19,089 nt of DNA, from positions 1-19,089 of the forward strand of contig CAZWRK010000078.1 in NCBI GenBank assembly GCA_964635875.1, in the 5' to 3' direction. Made by a program: the position numbers and the translations under genes. Positions within the stretch are counted from its first letter, which is position 1. Each line of letters begins with the position of its first letter. Source of the stretch: CAZWRK01 sp964635875 (GTDB lineage Bacteria > Pseudomonadota > Gammaproteobacteria > Burkholderiales > Aquaspirillaceae). Of this stretch, positions 6,071 to 14,593 are shown one piece after another. The notes beneath the pieces are model-generated. The model did no database searches. It had not been told where the DNA came from and worked only from the letters and a program-made list of their open reading frames with translations.

Positions 6071-6978
6071 CCGACAATCTCTTGCGCATTTCAAGTCACG
6101 GGGTGACATGGCCGCGTGTCGCGGCGGAGCGCCTCTTTGTCGGTCGGACACCGGCAGAAGTCTTGGCGTGGGTGCCGATGGTGTTTTCACTCTGCCGCCA
6201 TGCCCAAACCCTTGCCGCACGTTTGGCGCTGGACGCCGCCCATAATGCACCCACCGCCACGCCCTACACCGCGACCGCAGCAGAACAGCTTGCACTGCGA
6301 GAAGAAGCGGTGCGCGAAACGGTGCGACGGGTGTTATTAGATTGGTGGCCGCACTGGGCGCAACGCCGCGCCACACCGGAACAATTGCAGGCGTTTCGCA
6401 CCGCCCATGATCTTGCTGCATTAAAAGATTTTTGCGAAACGCACATTTTGGGCATGCCGTGTCAGACGTGGTTGGCGATCTCCGGCGGCGTCGATTCGGG
6501 CGCAGCGTGGCTGGGCGCGGCAGGTGCAGCCGATCATCTAGAAGAGATCATTGGTGGGCCGTTTCCGGTCTGGGACGGACAACCGCGTGAATGCAGCGCC
6601 TTGGCGCGTGAAGCCGATGCGCTGGCCCCGCTGTGGCAAGCGGGACACTGGAATGCGGCGCGATGGTTGGCGCGTTTGCGCGGTTTGGCGCGTAGTCTCA
6701 GCCAAGCCGATGCCCTGCACGCGGATGCGGTCGCTACTGCTGAAGGCGTCGGCGTCGCCTGTGTCGAAACCGCGCGCGGGGTGTTAACGCATGTGGTGAA
6801 ACTCGCCGACGACGGGCGGATTGCGCATTATCACGTCATTCCGCCAACGCTGTGGCATAGCCATCCGCAAGGGATTTTGGCCGCTGCAACACGGGGCCAA
6901 TCGACCGAAGCAGCGACGGCGGCGATGTTATTGATTGATCCCTGTGTGGATTATGTGGTGGAGATGGACGATGCATGA
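6067..6978 (+). CDS. hupK: Hydrogenase assembly scaffold HupK/HoxV (large-subunit-like)
   Basis: A 303-aa paralogue of NiFe-hydrogenase large subunits that has lost most active-site ligands. In Ralstonia, HoxV carries the Fe(CN)2CO unit as an intermediate scaffold before handing it to the large subunit. Two decayed ligand regions are visible: PMVFSLCRHAQTLA (residues 37-50) in place of RICGxCxxxH, keeping C43, and LLIDPCVDYVVEM in place of FDPCxxCxxH, keeping C293. The intermediate ETARGVLTHVVKL matches the large-subunit EAPRGxLxHW region. One cysteine is thus kept at each site, enough for an iron intermediate but not for nickel binding. It is coupled to hupJ by a 4-nt overlap and overlaps hypA by 8 nt. 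Confidence 0.9.
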   Translation: MTDNLLRISSHGVTWPRVAAERLFVGRTPAEVLAWVPMVFSLCRHAQTLAARLALDAAHNAPTATPYTATAAEQLALREEAVRETVRRVLLDWWPHWAQRRATPEQLQAFRTAHDLAALKDFCETHILGMPCQTWLAISGGVDSGAAWLGAAGAADHLEEIIGGPFPVWDGQPRECSALAREADALAPLWQAGHWNAARWLARLRGLARSLSQADALHADAVATAEGVGVACVETARGVLTHVVKLADDGRIAHYHVIPPTLWHSHPQGILAAATRGQSTEAATAAMLLIDPCVDYVVEMDDA

Positions 6979-7315
6979 ATTGTCACTGGCACAAGGGATT
7001 GTGCAGCTACTCGAAGACCAAGCCAAGGTGCAAGGCTTCTCCCGCGTTCGGCGCGTGTTTTTGGAAGTCGGAGAACTCGCCGGTGTCGAAGTCGAATCGC
7101 TGTTGTTTGGCTTGGATGTGGTCATGCGCGGCACCTTGGCCGAGGGCGCGGCCATCGAAGTTTCGCGCCCCGAGGGACAAGGCTGGTGTTTGGCCTGCGG
7201 CGCGGAGTCGATCAAAGTGCATTCGCGCGCAGAAGGCTGCCCGCAGTGCGGCAGCTATCAAGTACAGGTGACGGGTGGCGATGCGCTGCGCGTCAGTGAA
7301 TTAGAAGTCGATTAA
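6971..7315 (+). CDS. hypA: Nickel metallochaperone HypA
   Basis: HypA delivers nickel, with HypB, to the hydrogenase large-subunit precursor. The 114-aa protein begins MHELSLAQGI, with the nickel-binding His2 and Glu3, and has the zinc site C73-x2-C76 and C90-x2-C93 (WCLACG and CPQCG). The start at 6971 is fixed by the required MHE N-terminus; the frame is open further upstream but those residues are not HypA. It overlaps the end of hupK, and hypB begins 14 nt after its TAA behind a clear AAGGA ribosome binding site. Confidence 0.97.
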   Translation: MHELSLAQGIVQLLEDQAKVQGFSRVRRVFLEVGELAGVEVESLLFGLDVVMRGTLAEGAAIEVSRPEGQGWCLACGAESIKVHSRAEGCPQCGSYQVQVTGGDALRVSELEVD

Positions 7316-7329
7316 GAAGGAACACGCGA

Positions 7330-8259
7330 ATGTGTACAGTATGTGGATGCGCCAGCGACAACACCACCATTGAAGGCGAAAGCAAACACGGCCGCTATCC
7401 GTATCGCGGCCAACCCCGCACCGGCGCGGCCATCGCATGGCGACGCGCACCGAATGAGGCCAGCGCCGAAGCCCCCGCAACCGAACTCCCCGAGGTCGCT
7501 GCACCAGAAATCGCCGTGCTAGAAATCACCGCCGAAGGCGGCGCGCATCACTGTCACGACTACGGACAAGGCCCCGCACAGGCCCATGTCGGCGGCCTGT
7601 CGCAAGCGCGCATGGTCAAAATCGAGCAAGACATTCTGGGCAAAAATAACACCTTTGCCGCCGAAAACCGGCGCTGGCTGGCCGAGCGCGGGGTGTTTGC
7701 GGTGAATCTGGTGTCCAGCCCCGGCTCAGGCAAAACCACGGTGCTCACCGAAACGATTCGGGCGCTGGGCGACACCCTCCCGCTCGCAGTGATCGAAGGC
7801 GACCAACAAACCAGCCAAGACGCCGAACGGATTCGCGCCACCGGCGCACCGGCGATTCAAATCAACACCGGCAAAGGCTGTCATTTAGATGCGTCGATGG
7901 TTGGCCGCGCCTTGAACACCTTGCCGATCGCAGCGAACAGCGTGTTGTTTATTGAAAACGTCGGCAATCTGGTCTGCCCTGCGGGGTTTGACCTTGGCGA
8001 AGCGCATAAAGTGGTGATGCTGTCCGTCACCGAAGGCGAAGACAAGCCGCTGAAATACCCCGATATGTTTGCCGCCGCCGATGTCATGCTGCTGACCAAA
8101 ATCGACCTGCTGCCGTATTTAGAGTTCGATGTCGCCGCGTGCTTGGCGTTTGCGCGGCAGGTCAACCCGCGCTTGCGGGTGTTTGAACTCTCGGCTCGCA
8201 CCGGCGCAGGCATGGCGGACTGGCTGGCGTGGTTGCGCGCAGGCGTTGGGCGCGCATGA
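7330..8259 (+). CDS. hypB: Nickel-inserting GTPase HypB
   Basis: A 309-aa SIMIBI-class GTPase that powers nickel insertion. Visible features are the N-terminal high-affinity nickel motif MCTVCGC (C2, C5, C7), a variable linker of about 80 residues, Walker A SSPGSGKTT at 129-137, the nickel/zinc site ligands C184-H185 (GKGCHLD) and C216 (NLVCPA), and the base-recognition motif TKID at 256-259. The histidine-rich stretch that stores nickel in rhizobial HypB is short here (AHHCHD at 72-77 and a few others), so nickel storage is probably minor. The TGA overlaps the hypF ATG. Confidence 0.97.
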   Translation: MCTVCGCASDNTTIEGESKHGRYPYRGQPRTGAAIAWRRAPNEASAEAPATELPEVAAPEIAVLEITAEGGAHHCHDYGQGPAQAHVGGLSQARMVKIEQDILGKNNTFAAENRRWLAERGVFAVNLVSSPGSGKTTVLTETIRALGDTLPLAVIEGDQQTSQDAERIRATGAPAIQINTGKGCHLDASMVGRALNTLPIAANSVLFIENVGNLVCPAGFDLGEAHKVVMLSVTEGEDKPLKYPDMFAAADVMLLTKIDLLPYLEFDVAACLAFARQVNPRLRVFELSARTGAGMADWLAWLRAGVGRA

Positions 8260-10598
8260 CCATGCAGCGCGTTCGATTGCGGGTGCGCGGGCGGGTGCAG
8301 GGGGTCGGGTTTCGGCCTTTTGTGTGGCGGATTGCACAGGCGCACCGCCTTAGCGGTTGGGTGCGCAATAGTAGCGCGGGGGTCGAAATCGACTGGCAAG
8401 GCGAAGCCGCCGCCCTCGCCGCCGCCCAAGCCGCTTTACGCAGCGCGCTGCCGCCTTTGGCGCAGATCAGCGGACTCGACGAATCCGCCTGCCCGCCAGA
8501 ATTCGGACGCCGCGGCTTTACCGTCACAACCAGCGCCGAGGATGGCGAAGACGGCGCCGAATTGCCCGCCGATGCCGCCTGCTGCGATGCCTGTTTAGAC
8601 GAGATGTTTGACCCGCACAACCGGCGATTTGGCTACGCGCTGACCAATTGCACCGACTGCGGCCCGCGCTATACCGTCACCCACGCCCTGCCCTACGATC
8701 GCCGCAGCACCAGCATGGCCGGATTTACGATGTGTGCCGCCTGCCAGCGCGAATACGACGATCCCGACAGCCGCCGCTTTCATGCCGAACCCAACGCCTG
8801 CCCCGACTGCGGGCCGCAATTGCACTTTTGCGATGCCAACGGCCAGCCGGTGGCGGGGGATTGCGTCGCTTTGGCGGTGGCAGCGCTACGACGAGGCGAA
8901 ATTTTAGCAATTAAAGATTTAGGCGGCTTTCATTTGGTCTGCGACGCCACCCAAGCCGAGGCCGTCGCACGGCTGCGCACGCGCAAACATCGCCCCAGCA
9001 AGCCGTTTGCGGTGATGGTGCCGAATGTGGCGAGTGCGACACAGTGGGCGCAACTCAGCCCACTGGAGGCGGACGCTTTGACCTCCAGCGCGCGGCCAGT
9101 GGTGATTGCGCAACGGCATTCGACGGCGGGACTCGAAGGTGTCGGCGGTGGCGACCGGCTCGGGTTGATTCTGCCGTCCACCCCGCTGCATTGGCTGTTG
9201 TTTGCCGCATGGCATCAGCCCCCGCCCGACAGCGCATGGCGCACCGCTGCCAGTTCAGCGGCATGGGTGTTGACCAGTGCCAATCGCAGCGGCGCGCCCT
9301 TGGTGATCGACAACGACGACGCCCTGAGCGCCTTGGCCGGTATCGCCGACGGGTTTGTGCTGCACAACCGGCCGATTGTGTGCCGCGCGGATGATAGCGT
9401 GGTGCAACAGCTCGGTGCATCGATGCAGGTGTTGCGGCGCGGACGCGGCGAAGTCCCCAAGCGCATCGACGTCGGCCACGCCCGCGGCGGCCCGTCTCAG
9501 GGCGGCGTGTTGGCGCTGGGTAGTTATCTGAAAAATACCGTGTGCTGGTGGGTCGATGATCGGGTACAGGTCTCGGCGCATTTGGGGGATTTGGATCATC
9601 CCGACTGCTGCGAAGCCCTATGGCCGAGCGTCGAGCGGGTGTTGGCATGGCAACCGGCACCGATGGTCGCGGTCGCCTGCGAGTGGACCGACGGCCATTT
9701 TGGTCAGCGTTTAGCGGCAGATTTAGCGCAACGCTGGCAGGTGCCACTGATCGAAGTACAACATCATCACGCCCACATTGCCGCCGTCATCGCCGAACAC
9801 GACGGCGGCGCAACACCGGTGCTCGGCTTGGCGGTCGATGGCTTTGGACTGGGCTGGGATGGGGCGCTGTGGGGCGGGGAATTATTGCGGGTCGAAGGCG
9901 CACACGTCGCCGCATTCGGCCATCTGTTGCCGCTACGACTGGCAGGCGGAGAACGTGCGATTCACGAGCCGTGGCGACTCGCGGCGGGGGTGCTCGCCGA
10001 TCTCGGGCGAGAGGAAGAGATTCTGCCGCGCTTTGGTCATCATCCCGCAGCGGCCATCGTTGCCCAACAGTTGGCGCGCGACGTGAATTGCCCGCGCAGC
10101 CGCGGCTTGGGGCGCTGGTTTGAAGCGGTGGCGGCGCTGTGTGCGGGGGTCTCGCATCAATCGTTTGAGGGCGAAGCCGCGCAGATTCTAGAACAACTCG
10201 CCGCCCACGCCGTCGCGCCCGCCACGCCCGAAACCTTTCATGCCGAGATCGAAAACGGGCATTTAAGCTTATGGCCGGTGGTCGCTGACCTCCTCGCCAA
10301 TCCCGCCCTGCCCGCCGACCTTGCGCAGCGTTGGCATCAGGCGTTGGCGGCGGTGTTGGCCGAGTGGGTAATCGACGGCGCGGCGCGTGCGGCGGTGAAT
10401 ACTGTCGTGTTAGCCGGCGGCTGTTGCGCCAATCGCACCTTAATCGCCGCACTCAAACCGCGCTTGCGCGCAGCCGGATTGCAGGTGTGGATGGCAAAAG
10501 CGTTGCCGGTCGGCGATGGCGGCTTGTCGGTCGGGCAAGCATGGGTCGCACGGCAACAACTCGGCGCAACTTCGGCGGCGTCTGAGTCGAAAAAATAA
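8256..10598 (+). CDS. hypF: Carbamoyltransferase HypF
   Basis: HypF makes the cyanide precursor: it transfers carbamoyl from carbamoyl phosphate, via carbamoyl-AMP, to the C-terminal cysteine of HypE. The 780-aa protein has all usual parts in order: acylphosphatase domain at 1-92 (RVQGVGFRPFVWR with R20 and N38), two zinc fingers (C110/C113 with C132/C135, and C160/C163 with C182/C185), a YrdC-like domain starting near 200 (LGGFHLVCDA, RKHRPSKPFAVM) and a Kae1-like domain from about 425 (ALGSYLKNTVCW, HHHAHIAAVI near 503, AGGCCANRTL, GDGGLSVGQA). The ATG at 8256 gives the standard ATGA overlap with hypB; an upstream GTG at 8229 is less likely. A 55-nt gap follows before hypC. Confidence 0.97.
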   Translation: MTMQRVRLRVRGRVQGVGFRPFVWRIAQAHRLSGWVRNSSAGVEIDWQGEAAALAAAQAALRSALPPLAQISGLDESACPPEFGRRGFTVTTSAEDGEDGAELPADAACCDACLDEMFDPHNRRFGYALTNCTDCGPRYTVTHALPYDRRSTSMAGFTMCAACQREYDDPDSRRFHAEPNACPDCGPQLHFCDANGQPVAGDCVALAVAALRRGEILAIKDLGGFHLVCDATQAEAVARLRTRKHRPSKPFAVMVPNVASATQWAQLSPLEADALTSSARPVVIAQRHSTAGLEGVGGGDRLGLILPSTPLHWLLFAAWHQPPPDSAWRTAASSAAWVLTSANRSGAPLVIDNDDALSALAGIADGFVLHNRPIVCRADDSVVQQLGASMQVLRRGRGEVPKRIDVGHARGGPSQGGVLALGSYLKNTVCWWVDDRVQVSAHLGDLDHPDCCEALWPSVERVLAWQPAPMVAVACEWTDGHFGQRLAADLAQRWQVPLIEVQHHHAHIAAVIAEHDGGATPVLGLAVDGFGLGWDGALWGGELLRVEGAHVAAFGHLLPLRLAGGERAIHEPWRLAAGVLADLGREEEILPRFGHHPAAAIVAQQLARDVNCPRSRGLGRWFEAVAALCAGVSHQSFEGEAAQILEQLAAHAVAPATPETFHAEIENGHLSLWPVVADLLANPALPADLAQRWHQALAAVLAEWVIDGAARAAVNTVVLAGGCCANRTLIAALKPRLRAAGLQVWMAKALPVGDGGLSVGQAWVARQQLGATSAASESKK

Positions 10599-10602
10599 CG
10601 AT

Positions 10603-10622
10603 GGCGGCACATTCTCGCCGCC
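10603..10622 (+). other. Short intercistronic hairpin between hypF and hypC
   Basis: GGCGGC and GCCGCC form a perfect 6-bp stem with an 8-nt loop in the only sizeable gap inside the hyp genes. No T-run follows, so it is not a classical terminator. It may affect message stability or may be incidental in GC-rich sequence. Confidence 0.35.
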
Positions 10623-10653
10623 GAAACCGCTGAATAGAAAGAAGGGAAATAGC

Positions 10654-10893
10654 ATGTGTCTTGCCATGCCAGTACGCGTGATCGCCTGTTTAGACGACGA
10701 TCGGGCGCGGGTGGAACTAGACGGCGTCGAACGTGAAGTGTCGGTGGCGCTGATCGACGATTTGCAGGTCGGCGATTATGTGATTTTGCATGTCGGCTAC
10801 GCCATCGGCAAACTCAACGCCGAAGAAGCCGAAAAAACCCTTGCGCTGATGGACCAGCTTGCGCAATTGCCCTCACCCACCGGAGCCGCCTGA
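10654..10893 (+). CDS. hypC: Hydrogenase assembly chaperone HypC
   Basis: HypC binds HypD, carries the Fe(CN)2CO fragment and then chaperones the large subunit. The 79-aa protein starts MCLAMPVRV with the essential Cys2, and has the family motif HVGYAIGKL with H46. The start at 10654 is set by the mandatory MC N-terminus and preceded by GAAGGGA. The open frame from 10516 inside hypF is irrelevant. Its TGA overlaps the hypD ATG by one base. It is a paralogue of hupF at 3737-4042 but keeps the histidine that HupF lacks, consistent with it being the general maturation protein. Confidence 0.96.
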   Translation: MCLAMPVRVIACLDDDRARVELDGVEREVSVALIDDLQVGDYVILHVGYAIGKLNAEEAEKTLALMDQLAQLPSPTGAA

Positions 10894-12017
10894 TGCGATT
10901 TGTAGATGAATTTCGACGCGGCGATGTCGCCAAAGGCATGGCCGAACACATTCGGCGGCAAGTCGATCCCGAGCGTTCATATCGTTTGATGGAGTTTTGC
11001 GGCGGCCACACCCATGCGATTGCCCGCTACGGTCTGACCGGCTTGCTTCCGAAAAATATCCGCTTGATTCACGGCCCCGGCTGTCCGGTGTGTGTGTTAC
11101 CGATTGGCCGAATCGACGCGGCGATTGCTTTGGCGCTGACGCATCAGGTGATTTTATGTACCTACGGCGACACCTTGCGCGTACCGGCTTCGCAAGGCAT
11201 GAGCCTATATAAAGCGCGGGCGCAGGGCGCAGATATTCGGGTGATTTACTCGACCGCCGACGCGTTGCAAATCGCACGCAGCCACCCGAATCGGCAGGTG
11301 GTGCTCTTTGGGATTGGTTTTGAAACCACCACCCCGCCCACCGCCTTGGCCCTCAAAACCGCGCGCGCCGAAGCTTTGCCGAACTTTTCGGTATTCTGCA
11401 ATCACGTGCTGACCCCGCCCGCGATGCGGCATTTATTGGCGGCAGGCGATGCGGTCGAACTCGATGGCTTTATTGGCCCTTCGCATGTCAGCACCGTGAT
11501 TGGCAGTGCGCCCTATGCCGCCGTCGCACGCGAATTTGCCAAGCCGGTGGTGATTGCCGGTTTTGAGCCGCTGGATGTGTTGCAGTCGATTTCGATGTTG
11601 ATTGAGCAAATTCATCGTGGCGCGGCCGAGGTCGAAACCCAATTTACCCGCGCCGTGACGGTCGAAGGCAATGCGCGGGCGCGGGCAGTGGTCGCCGAAA
11701 CCTTAGTGCTGCGCGACCGCTTTGAATGGCGCGGCTTGGGCCAAGTGCCGCACAGCGCCTTGGCGATCCACCCCGATTTTGCCGAATGGGATGCCGAACA
11801 GCGCTTTGAACTGCCACAGCATTCAGTGCCGGATCACAAAGCCTGTGAATGCGCGGCGATTTTGCGCGGTCAAAAAGCCCCGCAAGATTGCAAAGTGTTC
11901 GCCAAAGTTTGCACGCCGGATAATCCGCTTGGAGCGTGTATGGTCTCCAGCGAAGGCGCGTGTGCGGCACATTTTCAGTACGGGCGATTTATGAACACAA
12001 GCGAGGCGACAGCATGA
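10893..12017 (+). CDS. hypD: Hydrogenase maturation iron-sulfur protein HypD
   Basis: HypD is the scaffold on which iron receives two cyanides and carbon monoxide, working with HypC and HypE. The 374-aa protein has the conserved C36 (EFCGGHTHAI) and the C64/C67 pair (HGPGCPVCVLP), the GFETTTPP motif near 142-149, and the C-terminal cysteine set C318, C320, C333, C340, C349 and C357, which includes the four 4Fe-4S ligands. Length and motif spacing are normal. It overlaps hypC by one base, and its stop overlaps the hypE ATG (ATGA). Confidence 0.97.
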   Translation: MRFVDEFRRGDVAKGMAEHIRRQVDPERSYRLMEFCGGHTHAIARYGLTGLLPKNIRLIHGPGCPVCVLPIGRIDAAIALALTHQVILCTYGDTLRVPASQGMSLYKARAQGADIRVIYSTADALQIARSHPNRQVVLFGIGFETTTPPTALALKTARAEALPNFSVFCNHVLTPPAMRHLLAAGDAVELDGFIGPSHVSTVIGSAPYAAVAREFAKPVVIAGFEPLDVLQSISMLIEQIHRGAAEVETQFTRAVTVEGNARARAVVAETLVLRDRFEWRGLGQVPHSALAIHPDFAEWDAEQRFELPQHSVPDHKACECAAILRGQKAPQDCKVFAKVCTPDNPLGACMVSSEGACAAHFQYGRFMNTSEATA

Positions 12018-13057
12018 GCACAGCACGCTATTCCCGCCCCCTTGATTGGGTTCATGGGCGCGTCGATCTCACCCACGGCAGCGGCGGCCGCGCGATGGCG
12101 CAACTGATTCGCGAGCTGTTTGCCGCCGAATTTTCCAACCCCTATCTGGGACAAGGCAACGATCAGGCGATTGTGCCCCGCCCCGCAGGCCGACTCGCCA
12201 TCGCCACCGATAGCCATGTCATTTCGCCGTTGTTCTTTGCGGGCGGCGATATTGGCAGCTTGGCCGTCCACGGCACGATCAATGATTTGGCGGTCGGCGG
12301 CGCGACGCCGCTCTACCTCAGCGCCGGTTTTATTCTCGAAGAAGGGCTGCCCTTGGCCGATTTAGCGCGAATTGTGCGGTCGATGGCGGCGGCGGCGCGC
12401 ATGGCGGGGGTGCAGATTGTCACTGGCGATACGAAAGTCGTCGAACGCGGCAAAGGCGACGGCGTGTTTATCTCGACCACCGGCGTCGGCTGGGTGGCGG
12501 ACGACGTGCATTTATCCGGCGATCAAGCGCAAGTCGGCGATGTGGTCTTGGTCTCGGGCACCATGGGCGATCACGGCATGGCGATTATGTCGCAGCGCGA
12601 AAACCTCGGCTTCGACAGCCCAATTGTCTCCGACAGCGCCGCCCTGCATACCTTGTGCGCCGACATTCTCGCCGCCTGCCCGAGTTTGCGCCTGATGCGT
12701 GATCCTACACGCGGTGGACTCGCCACCACACTCAACGAAATTTGTGCGCAATCGCAGGTCGGAATGCGCCTAGAAGAAGCGGCGATTCCGGTCACGCCCG
12801 CCGTGCGCGCCGCCTGTGAATTTCTCGGCCTCGATCCGCTCTACAGCGCCAACGAAGGCAAGCTGATTGCAGTGTGCGCTGCCGCAGATGCCGATGCGAC
12901 GCTGGCCGCGATGCGCGCCCACCCGCTCGGCCAACACAGCGCCTTGATTGGTCGGGTGGTCGCCGACGCACATGGTTTTGTGCGCGTCACCACGCCCTTT
13001 GGCGGCGAACGTTTGCTGGACTGGCTGAGTGGCGATATGCTGCCGCGCATTTGCTAA
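12014..13057 (+). CDS. hypE: Cyanide-forming dehydratase HypE
   Basis: HypE dehydrates the thiocarboxamide on its C-terminal cysteine to thiocyanate in an ATP-dependent step and donates cyanide to HypCD. The 347-aa protein shows the PurM-like ATP-binding elements DLTHGSGGRAM (18-28), GNDQAIV and ATDSHVISPLFFAGGDIGS, then TINDLAVGGA, and ends in DMLPRIC with the essential terminal Cys347. The ATG at 12014 overlaps the hypD stop. It is the last gene of the maturation block; a strong stem-loop lies just after the stop codon and separates it from hoxA. Confidence 0.97.
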   Translation: MSTARYSRPLDWVHGRVDLTHGSGGRAMAQLIRELFAAEFSNPYLGQGNDQAIVPRPAGRLAIATDSHVISPLFFAGGDIGSLAVHGTINDLAVGGATPLYLSAGFILEEGLPLADLARIVRSMAAAARMAGVQIVTGDTKVVERGKGDGVFISTTGVGWVADDVHLSGDQAQVGDVVLVSGTMGDHGMAIMSQRENLGFDSPIVSDSAALHTLCADILAACPSLRLMRDPTRGGLATTLNEICAQSQVGMRLEEAAIPVTPAVRAACEFLGLDPLYSANEGKLIAVCAAADADATLAAMRAHPLGQHSALIGRVVADAHGFVRVTTPFGGERLLDWLSGDMLPRIC

Positions 13058-13064
13058 CACCCCA

Positions 13065-13108
13065 CGGCAGTCGTCGGGGCCTCACCGGCCCCATGCCCCG
13101 ACCTGCCG
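13065..13108 (+). other. Large stem-loop between hypE and hoxA
   Basis: CGGCAG pairs with CTGCCG and, after a 2-nt bulge (TC), GTCGGGG pairs with CCCCGAC: 13 perfect base pairs with a 16-nt loop. An alternative nested hairpin GGGGCC-TCACC-GGCCCC overlaps it. It starts 8 nt after the hypE stop codon. No T-run follows (the next bases are A-rich), so simple intrinsic termination is unlikely. RNA stabilisation, partial attenuation or processing between the maturation and regulatory blocks would fit. The 96-nt gap shows no clear promoter. Confidence 0.6.
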
Positions 13109-13153
13109 CGTCACACCCTTAAAAAAACGACAAAAACCGAGGAAGAGACCACT

Positions 13154-14593
13154 ATGGCCCCACCGCCGATTGTGTTGCTGGTTGATGATGAAGTCCGCTC
13201 GCTCGAATCGCTACAACGCACGCTCGAAGACGATTTCACCTTGCTCACCGCGCAAAATGCCCAAGCAGCCTTGGCGATCTTAGAGACCGAATTTGTGCAA
13301 GTGATGGTCTGTGACCAACGGATGCCGGACATGACTGGCGTGGAATTGCTCAAAATCGTGCGGGCGCGCTATCCGCAAGTGGTGCGGATTATTTTGTCCG
13401 GCTACACCGACAATGCCGACATTATTTCAGCGGTCAACGACGCGGGAATTTATCAATATTTGCTCAAACCGTGGCGACCCGAAGCACTGCGCCTCACCGT
13501 CGAAGGCGCGGCGAATTTAGCGCGACTGCAGCAAGAAAATGAGCTGCTGAATGTCGAGCTGAAAACCGATCAGCCGTGGCTCAAACAACGCGTCGAAAAC
13601 AAACGCCGCCACGCCCGCGAAAAACACGCGATGGCAAATATTCTGCGCAGCCCCCGCAGCAGCCTCAACGCGGTGTGCGAACGGCTGACACGGGTTGCCG
13701 ATTTTGATATTGCAGTGCTGATCGAAGGCGAATCGGGCGTCGGCAAAGAGCTGCTCGCACGCGCGCTCCATTACAGCAGCCCGCGTCATGACCGACCTTT
13801 TGTGGTCGAAAACTGCGCAGCACTGCCCGAACCCTTGCTCGAAAGCGAGCTATTCGGCCACAAACGCGGTGCGTTTACCGGTGCCTATCAAGATCACATT
13901 GGTTTATTTCAGCAGGCCGACGGCGGCACGATTTTTTTGGATGAAATCGGCGACACCTCGCCCGCTTTTCAAACCAAATTGCTCAGGGTTTTGCAGGAAG
14001 GTGAAATTCGGCCGGTCGGCAGCACGCGGCCGATTAAAGTCAATGTTCGAGTCGTCTCCGCGACGAACCAAAAGCTCGCCACGCTGGTGCGCGAAGGACG
14101 CTTTCGGGAGGATTTGTACTATCGGCTGGCGAGCTTTGCGGTGTATGTTCCGCCACTACGCGACCGCCCCGACGATATCGAGCTGATTGCCGATGCCCTG
14201 CTTAAAGACGCCTGCCAGCATTATCAGCGCCCGCTCGCTACGCTCACCGAGGCTGCGCGGGCGGCGTTGCGCCAATATCGCTGGCCGGGGAATGTGCGCC
14301 AGCTACAAAACGAAATTCACCGCATGCTCGTGCTGGCAGAATCGAGCGCGCTGGGTACCGAAGGCTTGTCGCCGGAAGTGTTGCACGCAGCCAGCGAAGA
14401 GGAAGAAGACGATTTATCCTTTTTATCCGACATTCAGGGCGACTTAAAAACCCGCTTGGATACCCTCGAAAAATACATTGTGCGCGAAACCCTCACCCGC
14501 CACCGCTGGAATAAATCCCGCGCCGCGCAGGAGCTGGGCTTATCACGCGTAGGACTTCGCAATAAGCTGACCCGCTATGGCCTCGAACCCTAA
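13154..14593 (+). CDS. hoxA: Sigma-54-dependent response regulator HoxA/HupR
   Basis: An NtrC-type activator of hydrogenase genes, 479 aa. The receiver domain (about 5-120) keeps the acidic pocket D11-D12, phosphoacceptor D54 (VCDQRMPD) and K105. The AAA+ domain has Walker A GESGVGKE at 192-199, the sigma-54 contact loop GAFTGA at 239-244 and Walker B TIFLDEIG at 259-266. The C-terminal Fis-type helix-turn-helix is at about 453-475 (NKSRAAQELGLSRVGLRNKL). In the HoxA/HupR family the unphosphorylated form activates and the kinase turns it off. It probably acts at the two sigma-54 promoters at 3072 and 18456. GAGGAAGAGA upstream of the ATG is a good ribosome binding site. It overlaps hupU by 17 nt. 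Confidence 0.94.
   Translation: MAPPPIVLLVDDEVRSLESLQRTLEDDFTLLTAQNAQAALAILETEFVQVMVCDQRMPDMTGVELLKIVRARYPQVVRIILSGYTDNADIISAVNDAGIYQYLLKPWRPEALRLTVEGAANLARLQQENELLNVELKTDQPWLKQRVENKRRHAREKHAMANILRSPRSSLNAVCERLTRVADFDIAVLIEGESGVGKELLARALHYSSPRHDRPFVVENCAALPEPLLESELFGHKRGAFTGAYQDHIGLFQQADGGTIFLDEIGDTSPAFQTKLLRVLQEGEIRPVGSTRPIKVNVRVVSATNQKLATLVREGRFREDLYYRLASFAVYVPPLRDRPDDIELIADALLKDACQHYQRPLATLTEAARAALRQYRWPGNVRQLQNEIHRMLVLAESSALGTEGLSPEVLHAASEEEEDDLSFLSDIQGDLKTRLDTLEKYIVRETLTRHRWNKSRAAQELGLSRVGLRNKLTRYGLEP

Noticed and set aside
6987..7002. TGGCAC inside hypA as an internal sigma-54 promoter
   Set aside because: No TTGC or GC element at the required 5-nt spacing.
8229..8255. GTG start for hypF with nine extra residues
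   Set aside because: ATG at 8256 forms the ATGA overlap used repeatedly in this operon and starts right before the acylphosphatase domain.
9055..10452. Long open frames on the minus strand opposite hypF
   Set aside because: Arg/Pro-rich translations typical of antisense frames in GC-rich genes; no motifs, and hypF is fully supported.
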